From Candidatus Kapaibacterium sp. (GTDB lineage: Bacteria > Bacteroidota > Ignavibacteria > Kapaibacteriales > UBA961): 5,463 nucleotides of DNA. Positions 1 through 5,463 of the stretch are shown here, in pieces. Where the stretch lies: assembly GCA_023253875.1 (NCBI GenBank), contig JALRFC010000143.1:1-5463 (forward strand). Reading direction: 5' to 3'. The first letter of the stretch is position 1. Every line of letters starts with the position of its first letter. The position numbers and the translations under genes are program-made. The notes beneath the pieces are model-generated. The model ran no database searches, was not told the DNA's origin, and was given only the letters and a program-made list of their open reading frames with translations.

Positions 1-612
1 GTTGGAATCTGGAATGCCGATACATTGCGAAGAGCTGAATATTTTCCCGAAAAAGCATTATCTCTCATTCCTGAACATATTCGAAAAGAATTCATCAATA
101 CAGAGTTATATGGCAAACCACTGGGTGATGAATATGTGCAATTTCTCGCCAAAGAACTCAAACCATTTATCGAAAGCATGTTTTCCGCATCGCCTGTGCC
201 CGAAGATAATTTCCTCATGGGTTCTAGCATGGGAGGATTAATTTCATTGTATGCATTATGTCAATATCCAGATCTCTTCGGTGGCATTGCCGGACTTTCT
301 ACACATTGGCCCGGTTCATTGATTGTTAAAGATGCAGCCATACCCCATGCTATCCTTACCTACCTTTCCAATGAATTACCGATTTTCTTAGGAAGAAAGA
401 AGATATATCTTGATCATGGCACCCTTGGATTGGACTCTCTGTATATGCCATATCAAGAAAGCATGAATACACTATGTAAGTCCGCAGGATATGATGATAC
501 TCTGTATCAATTTCAACTATTCGAAGATGCTGATCACAATGAAGAAGCATGGAGAAATAGACTGCATATGCCACTGCAATTTCTCTTGAAGAAGACTCAA
601 TCTGCAGATTAA
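1..612 (+). CDS. Putative esterase (Fes/IroE-like alpha/beta-hydrolase), 5'-truncated
   Basis: The reading frame is open from base 1 (beginning VGIWNADTLRRAEYFPEK) to a TAA at 610-612, so 203 residues are visible and the N-terminus lies outside the window. Family members are usually around 280 residues, so roughly 70-80 are missing. The nucleophile elbow GSSMGG is clear, with the serine codon at 226-228. A likely acid lies in YLDHGT (Asp codon 412-414), and the catalytic histidine in DADHNEEAW (codon 535-537). The order Ser-Asp-His and the WN...EYFP and STHWP signatures fit the putative esterase family (PF00756), which includes enterochelin esterase-like and other carboxylic-ester hydrolases. 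The true substrate cannot be read from the sequence. Whether it is secreted is unknown because the signal-peptide region is absent. A TTG at 25 is an internal codon, not a start. The downstream SDR gene follows after 20 bp and is probably co-transcribed. Confidence 0.85.
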   Translation, partial: VGIWNADTLRRAEYFPEKALSLIPEHIRKEFINTELYGKPLGDEYVQFLAKELKPFIESMFSASPVPEDNFLMGSSMGGLISLYALCQYPDLFGGIAGLSTHWPGSLIVKDAAIPHAILTYLSNELPIFLGRKKIYLDHGTLGLDSLYMPYQESMNTLCKSAGYDDTLYQFQLFEDADHNEEAWRNRLHMPLQFLLKKTQSAD

Positions 613-632
613 TTCACGTTAACAAAAAAACA
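613..632 (+). promoter_or_regulatory. Short A-rich leader between esterase and SDR, no Shine-Dalgarno
   Basis: Only 20 bases separate the esterase stop from the SDR ATG. They hold an A run (624-630) and no GGAGG-like element. Adenine-rich sequence just before the start codon, in place of a Shine-Dalgarno site, is a known feature of translation initiation in Bacteroidota. The gap is too short for a terminator plus a promoter, which supports co-transcription of the two genes. The SDR start itself is fixed by the Rossmann motif beginning a few residues after the Met. Confidence 0.5.
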
Positions 633-1622
633 ATGCATATACTGATCATTGGCGGAAGGCAATTTCTTGGAAGAGCCATCATTGATAGCGCGCTTTCCAA
701 AGGGCATCAAGTCTCCATTTTCAATAGAGGAAAAACCAATCCGGAATATTTGCCAAATGATGTGCAAGTCATCATTGGAGATAGAACCAAAGACATATAT
801 CTCTTGGATGGAATGACATTCGATTGTGTGATTGATACATGCGGATATATTCCATCGGTCGTAGAACAGTCCGCACGATATTTTGAAGGAAAGATTAAGT
901 CTTATTGCTTTATCTCGACGCTATCAGTGTATTCCGATCTATCCATTTCCAATGATGAATCCGGTGTCCTAGCGGAATGTTCACCCGATGAGCAAATGGT
1001 AACCGGTGAAAATTATGGGGCAATGAAAGCACTGTGCGAGAATAGTGTTTCAACATTTTTTCAAAATCAAGCACTCATTCTAAGACCCGGCTTGATTGTT
1101 GGACCACATGATCCAACGGATAGATTCACATATTGGCCGGTGCGATGTGGCATGAAACATAGTCTGAATGGCATCATGCTCGCTCCCGGTAATCCCAATA
1201 CCAATGCTTGGGAATTCATTGATGTTAGAGATGTGTCTGATTTCACTATTATGGCATTGGAAGAAGAACTAACCGGCATCTATAATGTTACCGGACCAAG
1301 AATATTCGTTGAAGATATCTTGACTGAGTCCATGGCATGTTTTGATCATACATTGGACATTCGATGGGTTTCTGATGAAGACTTACTCAGTCGAGGTGCC
1401 ATTCCTTGGAATGATATTCCATTGTGGATTCCTGAGACAATCCCGGGACTGAAAGGGTTTCATGATACCAATTGCTCAAAAGCAATCAATGCAGGACTTA
1501 CTATTCGGCCTCTTGGTGAGACGATATCAGACACATTGGAGTGGTTTTATCAGCATCCGGAACGATTGCCACTCAAATCAGGACCAAATGAGGAACAAGA
1601 AGCACGATTCTTGGGCTTATGA
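633..1622 (+). CDS. NAD(P)-dependent extended SDR (epimerase/dehydratase family)
   Basis: This is a complete 329-residue protein, a normal length for an extended short-chain dehydrogenase/reductase. The N-terminal Rossmann fold starts at once with MHILIIGGRQFLGR. Glycines 7, 8 and 13 match the TGGxGFxG pattern, but Gln10 replaces its middle glycine, as in atypical SDRs of the CSP41-like GGTRFLG type. Strand beta2 ends in FNRG (Asn31-Arg32) with no acidic residue, so NADP(H) use is possible. GDR at 49-51 is the usual adenine-contact turn. The active site shows a Ser/Thr-rich strand FISTLSVY (93-100) and YxxxK as Tyr128 and Lys132. The signatures RPG (151-153) and GPHDPTDRFTYWP (from 157) are typical of a widespread but poorly characterised SDR group annotated as NAD-dependent epimerase or reductase. 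The substrate is unknown; a nucleotide-sugar-like ligand is only a guess. The gene sits 20 bp behind the esterase, and its TGA directly abuts the convergent msrB stop. Confidence 0.88.
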   Translation: MHILIIGGRQFLGRAIIDSALSKGHQVSIFNRGKTNPEYLPNDVQVIIGDRTKDIYLLDGMTFDCVIDTCGYIPSVVEQSARYFEGKIKSYCFISTLSVYSDLSISNDESGVLAECSPDEQMVTGENYGAMKALCENSVSTFFQNQALILRPGLIVGPHDPTDRFTYWPVRCGMKHSLNGIMLAPGNPNTNAWEFIDVRDVSDFTIMALEEELTGIYNVTGPRIFVEDILTESMACFDHTLDIRWVSDEDLLSRGAIPWNDIPLWIPETIPGLKGFHDTNCSKAINAGLTIRPLGETISDTLEWFYQHPERLPLKSGPNEEQEARFLGL

Positions 1623-2108
1623 TTATTTCTTTTTGAATGTCATTGATGCAGAATTGATGCAATATCGAAGTCCTGTAGGTTTTGGTCCATCATCAAATAC
1701 ATGACCTAAATGTGCATCACATCGAGAACAAAGTACTTCATAGGTCGTAAAAGCATATCGCTTGTCTTCAATTTCCGTTATGGCTTTCGTATCTGCAGGT
1801 TGATAAAATGATGGCCATCCTGTTCCGGAATCAAACTTGGTCTCAGATGAAAACAATAATTGATTGCACGCTTTACAATGATATTCACCCGGTTCTGAAT
1901 TATATAATAATTCTCCGGTAAAAGGAACTTCAGTCCCCTTTTTTCGTATGATGCAATAGTCTTCATAGGATAATTCTTCTTTCCATGCTGAATCACTTTT
2001 CTTGATCTTTATGGATGATACCGAATCAACTGATACTTGTGCTTTTTCTTGTGCATGACATCCAATCACAAAGAATTGACAAATAATGATAAAGATGATA
2101 TCTTTCAT
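1623..2108 (-). CDS. msrB: Peptide-methionine (R)-S-oxide reductase MsrB, predicted lipoprotein
   Basis: MsrB reduces the R-sulfoxide of methionine in oxidised proteins. From the preferred start the protein has 161 residues. A short hydrophobic signal peptide, MKDIIFIIICQFFVIGC, ends in a lipobox (Val-Ile-Gly-Cys17), so the enzyme is probably lipid-anchored and faces the periplasm. The SelR domain follows a linker of about 25 residues: GTEVPFTGEL, structural zinc pairs CxxC at 78/81 and 127/130, KFDSGTGWPSF (91-101), HLGHVFDDGP, and the catalytic Cys150 in LRYCINSAS. The position in GxGWPS that is often a resolving cysteine is Thr96, so recycling needs another thiol; Cys52 is a possible but unproven candidate. 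Two longer in-frame ATG starts exist (2132, giving 169 residues, and 2150, giving 175). I prefer 2108 because the Met-Lys-hydrophobic start is typical and the longer forms would overlap the divergent gene. The stop touches the stop of the convergent SDR gene. Confidence 0.93.
   Translation of the reverse strand: MKDIIFIIICQFFVIGCHAQEKAQVSVDSVSSIKIKKSDSAWKEELSYEDYCIIRKKGTEVPFTGELLYNSEPGEYHCKACNQLLFSSETKFDSGTGWPSFYQPADTKAITEIEDKRYAFTTYEVLCSRCDAHLGHVFDDGPKPTGLRYCINSASMTFKKK
2076..2106 (+). promoter_or_regulatory. Candidate promoter for the Lon-like protease gene, inside msrB
   Basis: TTGACA lies at 2076-2081 and TATCTTTC at 2099-2106. Read as a Bacteroidota promoter, this is a -33 TTG, a 20-base gap and a -7 box matching seven of eight positions of TAnnTTTG. 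Read as a general sigma-70 promoter, it is a perfect -35 box, a 17-base spacer and TATCTT as -10. Either reading puts transcription start near 2111-2112, leaving a leader of about 20 bases that still includes the TAAGG site before the ATG at 2131. The elements sit within the codons for the msrB signal peptide on the other strand. AT-rich DNA yields such matches by chance, so confidence is moderate. Confidence 0.45.
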
Positions 2109-2130
2109 GACATTTATATAAGGGTTTAAC
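2109..2130. promoter_or_regulatory. 22-bp divergent spacer msrB / Lon-like protease, with TTATATAA palindrome
   Basis: This is all the non-coding DNA between the two divergent starts. It contains a perfect 8-bp palindrome TTATATAA (2114-2121). On the + strand TAAGG (2119-2123) ends 7 bases before the protease ATG and could pair with the 3' end of 16S rRNA as a weak Shine-Dalgarno site. CATG at 2130-2133 carries the protease ATG on one strand and an alternative msrB ATG on the other. The spacer is too short for two complete promoters, so promoter elements must extend into coding sequence. The palindrome could be a TATA-like element for msrB, which would give a leaderless or nearly leaderless transcript, but this is inference. 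Confidence 0.45.
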
Positions 2131-4593
2131 ATGAGCGACTTAGACAGCAAAACTTCTCGAAAAGTTCCGAAATATTCTTCGGAATTAACACATGATCAAC
2201 TCACATGGACATGTCCTGAGCATATATTCACATTTACTTCCACAAAAGAACTCACTCCACTAAAAGGAATTGTTGGACAAGATCGAGCAATAGAAGCAAT
2301 CACATTAGGCGCTGAATTACATTCCTATGGATATAATGTCTTTGTATCAGGTGTCAGTGGAACAGGTCGTTTAACAACGGTCAAACACATACTTGATCAA
2401 GTGAGTGTCACAAGACCCATTCTTTTTGATTATTGCTTTGTACAAAATTTCAAGTTTCCGGATAATCCCACACTTTTGAAATTTCCGAAAGGACATGGAA
2501 AGTCATTCGCAAAAGCAATTGATGATGTCATGATATTTTTGAAAAGAAGAATTCCTCAATTATTCGAAGAAGAAGGTTTTCAGAAATCCAGAAATGTCTT
2601 GATTGCTGATTATAGAGCTTCAGAGCAATCTTTGATTACCAATTTCAATGATAGATTAAAACCTTTGGGATTCATGCTGGGCCAAGTGCAGAATGAACTT
2701 GGGATGCTCGAATATGATGTTCTCATTGTCATAGGTAAAAAGGCTTATAAGATTGCTGATATAGATTCACTCATTCAGTCGAAAAGAATAACAAAGAAGA
2801 AAGCTGAAGAATATGCCAATCAATATCATATTCATAGAAGTGAGCTTGAGAATTTGAGTCGTATGAGCATGAAGCTCATGCAGGAATTCAGAGAGAAGAT
2901 CAATGAGTATGATAAATCGAATGTTGCGGGCATCATTAAGAGTTCACTGGAATATGTTCGAGAAAATTTCAATACGGAAAAAGTCAATCACTATATCCAA
3001 GATTTTGAACAAGATTTACTTGATAACTTGGCCATTTTCCTTCCGGGTACCGGCAATGAGGAAGATGATACTGAAAAACCTACTGCAGAGGACATCAAGG
3101 CAAAGTTTGGTCAATACTCTGTAAATGTTGTCCTAGACAATTCATTGTCTGAAGCAGCTCCCGTCATTGTCGAAACAACTCCATCGTTTACGAATCTCTT
3201 TGGATCCATAGAAAAGGTATTTGACAATCGTGGCTTTTGGAAAACAGATTTCACCCAAATCAAATCTGGATCTCTCCTGAAAGCAGATCAAGGATATTTG
3301 ATTGTCAATGCAATGGATGTGCTCACTGAAGAAGGGGTATGGCCGGCATTGAAAAGACTTCTTCTCTATGGGAAATTGGAGATTCAATCAGCAGATAGCT
3401 ATTTTCAAATTTCACAAACATTGCTGAAACCTGAAGCGATAGATTTAAATGTCAAAGTCATCATGATTGGTGATGCGGATATCTATCATAGTTTTTACTT
3501 TGGTGAAGAAGACTTCAAGAAAATCTTCAAAGTAAATGCTGAATTTGATTATGAAGCTCCTCGAACCGGTGAGATGTTGCATAATTATGCGCATTTCATC
3601 CATCAACTTGTAGAACAGGAACATTTGATTCACTTCACACCATCAGGTGTATCGGCAATCATCGAATGGGGAGTTCGCCATACGAGTACGCGTCAAAAGA
3701 TTACAATGCAATTCAGTGATGTAGCAGACTTGATTCGTGAATCAAGTTATTATGCCCGAAAAGATGGGTCTGCATTGGTTGAGCGGATACATGTTGACAA
3801 AGCAATCAAAGCTCGTAGAAGACGGAATGATATTCTTGATGAAAAAATCAAGGAACAAATCATCAAAGGAACATTGATGATTGAGTGCACAGGAAAAAGA
3901 GTCGGACAGATTAATGGACTGACCGTATATGACACTGGATTGGTCTCTTTCGGAAAACCTGCGAGAATCACAGCCAGTGTGGGTATTGGTACATCCGGCA
4001 TCATCAATATCGAAAGAGAATCAGACATGAGTGGAAATATTCATGATAAAGGAATCATGATTCTTTCCGGTTTCATGCGCGAACGTTTTGCTCAAACATA
4101 TCCGATCACAATGTCTGCCTCCATCGCTTTTGAACAAAGTTATGATGGAATTGATGGCGATAGTGCTACAGCGGCAGAAGTCATAGCTTTGCTCAGTGCA
4201 TTGACAAAAATTCCAATCAAGCAAACAATTGCAATTACCGGTTCTATGAATCAAAAAGGCGATATTCAAGCAGTTGGAGGAGTGAATGAGAAAGTAATGG
4301 GATTCTTTGAATTATGTCAAGAGCAGGGATTAACGGGTCAACAAGGTGTGATTATTCCAGCTCAGAATATTCATGATCTCATGCTCGATCCTGAGATCGT
4401 GAAGGCGGTTGCAAAGAAGACATTTCACATCTATGCAATCGCTAGCATAGAAGAAGCAATAGAACTTCTTTTAGATGAAAACTGTGGAGATAGAAATGAT
4501 GAAGGTATCTATGTACATGGTGTATTTGGCAAAGCACATACCATTCTTCAAGGCTACACTAAGCATACTTCACAAATACAAAAGACACTCTAA
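2131..4593 (+). CDS. Lon-like Ser-Lys protease, COG1067 / AAA_32 type (LonC/LonH-related)
   Basis: This 820-residue protein has the architecture of Lon-related proteases (COG1067, E. coli YcbZ/LonH relatives), not classical Lon: there is no N-terminal LON substrate-binding domain. Residues from about 20 match the family entry motif (LTWTCPEHIFTF, then LKGIVGQDRAIEA). The AAA-like module carries a Walker A-like GVSGTGRLT (74-82) with Arg80 in place of lysine. A long helical, charged insertion spans roughly 205-300. The Walker B position GYLIVNAMDVL (388-398) has Asn-Ala where Asp-Glu is canonical. The C-terminal Lon protease domain (about 570-790) has catalytic Ser678 in GIDGDSAT and Lys721 in GGVNEKV, 43 residues apart as in E. 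coli Lon. Proteolysis is therefore expected, while ATP hydrolysis is doubtful; the related Meiothermus LonC is described as ATP-independent. No signal peptide is visible, so it should act in the cytoplasm. No other in-frame Met precedes the conserved region, and TAAGG lies before the ATG. It is transcribed divergently from msrB and followed by a hairpin. Confidence 0.9.
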   Translation: MSDLDSKTSRKVPKYSSELTHDQLTWTCPEHIFTFTSTKELTPLKGIVGQDRAIEAITLGAELHSYGYNVFVSGVSGTGRLTTVKHILDQVSVTRPILFDYCFVQNFKFPDNPTLLKFPKGHGKSFAKAIDDVMIFLKRRIPQLFEEEGFQKSRNVLIADYRASEQSLITNFNDRLKPLGFMLGQVQNELGMLEYDVLIVIGKKAYKIADIDSLIQSKRITKKKAEEYANQYHIHRSELENLSRMSMKLMQEFREKINEYDKSNVAGIIKSSLEYVRENFNTEKVNHYIQDFEQDLLDNLAIFLPGTGNEEDDTEKPTAEDIKAKFGQYSVNVVLDNSLSEAAPVIVETTPSFTNLFGSIEKVFDNRGFWKTDFTQIKSGSLLKADQGYLIVNAMDVLTEEGVWPALKRLLLYGKLEIQSADSYFQISQTLLKPEAIDLNVKVIMIGDADIYHSFYFGEEDFKKIFKVNAEFDYEAPRTGEMLHNYAHFIHQLVEQEHLIHFTPSGVSAIIEWGVRHTSTRQKITMQFSDVADLIRESSYYARKDGSALVERIHVDKAIKARRRRNDILDEKIKEQIIKGTLMIECTGKRVGQINGLTVYDTGLVSFGKPARITASVGIGTSGIINIERESDMSGNIHDKGIMILSGFMRERFAQTYPITMSASIAFEQSYDGIDGDSATAAEVIALLSALTKIPIKQTIAITGSMNQKGDIQAVGGVNEKVMGFFELCQEQGLTGQQGVIIPAQNIHDLMLDPEIVKAVAKKTFHIYAIASIEEAIELLLDENCGDRNDEGIYVHGVFGKAHTILQGYTKHTSQIQKTL
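3728..3747. repeat. 20-bp inverted repeat inside the Lon-like gene
   Basis: ACTTGATTC (3728-3736) and GAATCAAGT (3739-3747) are perfect 9-bp inverted arms separated by GT. They fall in codons for DLIRESS in the AAA small-domain region. The near-zero spacer fits a dimeric protein-binding palindrome better than an RNA hairpin, but a repeat of this length can occur by chance in a window of this size and the codons are explained by the protein. Confidence 0.25.
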
Positions 4594-4598
4594 ACACA

Positions 4599-4632
4599 AA
4601 TGCCCCCAATCATCTTGATTCTTGGGGGCATT
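4599..4632. terminator. Hairpin, likely bidirectional terminator between convergent genes
   Basis: AATGCCCCCAA (4599-4609) and TTGGGGGCATT (4622-4632) form a perfect 11-bp stem with a GC-rich core and a 12-base loop. TCA/TGA inside the loop could add three pairs. The hairpin begins 6 bases after the protease stop codon and lies 20 bases beyond the stop of the convergent amidohydrolase gene. Tracts after the stem are only moderately T-rich on each strand (TTGTACTATTTT rightward; TTTGTGTTT leftward), so termination may be partial. Its position between two convergent stop codons is the strongest support. Confidence 0.75.
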
Positions 4633-4651
4633 GTACTATTTTACGTTTCAA

Positions 4652-5463
4652 TTATTTCATCTGTTGATATCTGGTTCTGTATTTTTTTGCAAGATCAGTA
4701 TGTCTATTTTCCAAATCCACTTTTTTTCCCTGTACAAATGCATGTTCAAGTTTATTTGACATTGCATCGAGTGCATTTCCTGCAGAGACAAAGAGCGTTG
4801 CGTCTTTTCCGACTTCTAGTGAACCAACTCTATCTGAAATCCCAAGCATAGAAGCTGGATTAATAGTCAAGCCTCTCAAAGCAGCTTCTTCGCTTAACCC
4901 AAAAGCCACAGCAGTACCGGCATTGAAAGGGAGATTGCGCTGTTGCCAAAATGATGATTCAGAAAATGCCCAATTGATACCTGCACTCTCTAAAATGGAA
5001 GGCAATGCGAAGGGTTCATCATATCCGGCTTCATCATTGCGTGGTAAAGAGTGAGTTCTTGGAATAATAACAGGAACGCGGGCCAATTGTAATTCTTCCA
5101 AACATAAATGTGCTTCAGAAGCTCCTGCTATGACAGCATTGAGTTTATGTTCAGAAATAAGTTCAAGAGCAGCAAGTATTTGTTCTTTCTTACTTGCAGA
5201 AAACATCACTTTCATTTGTTTTTCAAAGACGGGGCGCATCGCTTCCATGCGAATGTCTTGAGCATTTTCTGCCAAACCATTTCTTGCTGCAAGTGAATAC
5301 ATCTTTGCTTTGGCAAAATACTCTTTCAATTCACGTAGATTATTCTCAGCTTCTTTCAATTGCTCATCAGCACTCTTTGAAATCCATGGAGCATTGAACA
5401 CACCCATATATGGAATATTCACAATCAATGCTGCTGTTTGATTCAAAGCAATATCTTCTTTCG
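4652..5463 (-). CDS. Amidohydrolase-family protein, C-terminal part, possibly metal-ligand degenerate
   Basis: The frame runs leftward from the window edge to a TAA at 4652-4654, so about 270 C-terminal residues are seen and the start lies beyond 5463. The TTG at 5444-5446 is an internal Leu codon, because coding continues upstream of it (KEDIALNQTAA). The C-terminus is typical of amidohydrolases: RNLPFNAGTAVAFGL, ALRGLTINPASMLGI, then GSLEVGKDATLFVS, which closes the composite beta-sandwich. Relatives are imidazolonepropionase-like amidohydrolases; I recall such genes occurring as tandem pairs in Bacteroidota. The HxH metal motif would lie in the unseen part. GINWAFSESS (4952-4981) occupies the place where active members have a motif like AFGTD, and the metal-binding Asp appears to be Ser. 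A charged helical stretch (NNLRELKEYFAKAKMY) lies near the visible N-terminal side. The protein may be a non-catalytic paralogue or partner. Any signal peptide is out of view. Confidence 0.8.
   Translation of the reverse strand, partial: KEDIALNQTAALIVNIPYMGVFNAPWISKSADEQLKEAENNLRELKEYFAKAKMYSLAARNGLAENAQDIRMEAMRPVFEKQMKVMFSASKKEQILAALELISEHKLNAVIAGASEAHLCLEELQLARVPVIIPRTHSLPRNDEAGYDEPFALPSILESAGINWAFSESSFWQQRNLPFNAGTAVAFGLSEEAALRGLTINPASMLGISDRVGSLEVGKDATLFVSAGNALDAMSNKLEHAFVQGKKVDLENRHTDLAKKYRTRYQQMK

Noticed and set aside
25..612. TTG at 25 as the start of the esterase
   Set aside because: The frame is open upstream to base 1 and the upstream residues VGIWNADT match the family, so the gene is truncated by the window edge.
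2114..2121. TTATATAA as the main -10 box of the protease gene
   Set aside because: Transcription from it would start within a few bases of the ATG and remove the overlapping TAAGG site; the boxes at 2076-2106 leave a better leader. It remains possible for msrB.
1623..2150. The longest msrB start at 2150
   Set aside because: It would overlap 20 bases of the divergent protease gene and put 14 residues ahead of a typical Met-Lys lipoprotein signal; 2108 is the simpler start.
2903..4269. Several short open frames on both strands inside the Lon-like gene
   Set aside because: They are alternative-frame shadows of a strongly conserved 820-residue protein and show no start signals or domains of their own.
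4600..4851. An 83-residue rightward open frame overlapping the 3' end of the amidohydrolase gene
   Set aside because: It begins inside the terminator hairpin, lies antisense to a well-conserved coding region and shows no recognisable domain.
4652..5446. TTG at 5444-5446 as the start of the amidohydrolase
   Set aside because: The frame continues to the window end, and the visible part lacks the N-terminal half of an amidohydrolase; the TTG is an internal Leu codon.
1..5463. Mobile element, CRISPR array, tRNA/rRNA or phage-defence system
   Set aside because: No terminal repeats, transposase or integrase motifs, repeat-spacer pattern, cloverleaf or defence-type domains were seen; all genes look like chromosomal housekeeping or metabolic families.

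Overview
The window reads as an ordinary chromosomal segment of an AT-rich bacterium, most likely a member of the Bacteroidota. The clues are weak or absent Shine-Dalgarno sites, an A-rich leader in front of one start codon, a candidate TTG / TAnnTTT-type promoter, an MsrB carrying a lipoprotein signal, and a C-terminal amidohydrolase fragment of a type I associate with Bacteroidota. This placement is inferred from protein style and translation signals, not from a marker gene. I see no tRNA, rRNA, CRISPR array, insertion sequence, phage gene or toxin-antitoxin pair.

Layout from left to right. A 5'-truncated alpha/beta-hydrolase of the putative esterase (Fes/IroE-like) family runs rightward (1-612). 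After 20 bp comes a complete extended short-chain dehydrogenase/reductase (633-1622), probably in the same operon. Its stop codon abuts the stop codon of a leftward gene with no base between them. That gene is msrB, encoding a predicted lipoprotein methionine-R-sulfoxide reductase (1623-2108). Only 22 bp separate its preferred start from the divergent start of a large Lon-like protease of the COG1067 / AAA_32 type (2131-4593). The protease has an intact Ser-Lys catalytic dyad but degenerate Walker A and B motifs. A hairpin at 4599-4632 lies between it and a convergent amidohydrolase-family gene (4652 to beyond 5463, leftward), which lacks its N-terminal part because the window ends.

Functionally, the central pair suggests protein quality control: MsrB repairs oxidised methionine in the cell envelope, and the Lon-like enzyme degrades proteins in the cytoplasm. 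The two divergent promoters must fit in, or overlap, each other's coding sequence. The best promoter candidate for the protease lies inside the msrB signal-peptide codons. The flanking hydrolase, SDR and amidohydrolase have no evident pathway link to this pair.

I found no convincing novel multi-gene system. The points most worth a second look are the compact msrB/lon-like divergent junction, the apparently ATPase-degenerate Lon-like protease, and the amidohydrolase that seems to lack its metal-binding aspartate. Every stretch longer than 60 bp is covered by a gene, so there are no unexplained large intergenic gaps.
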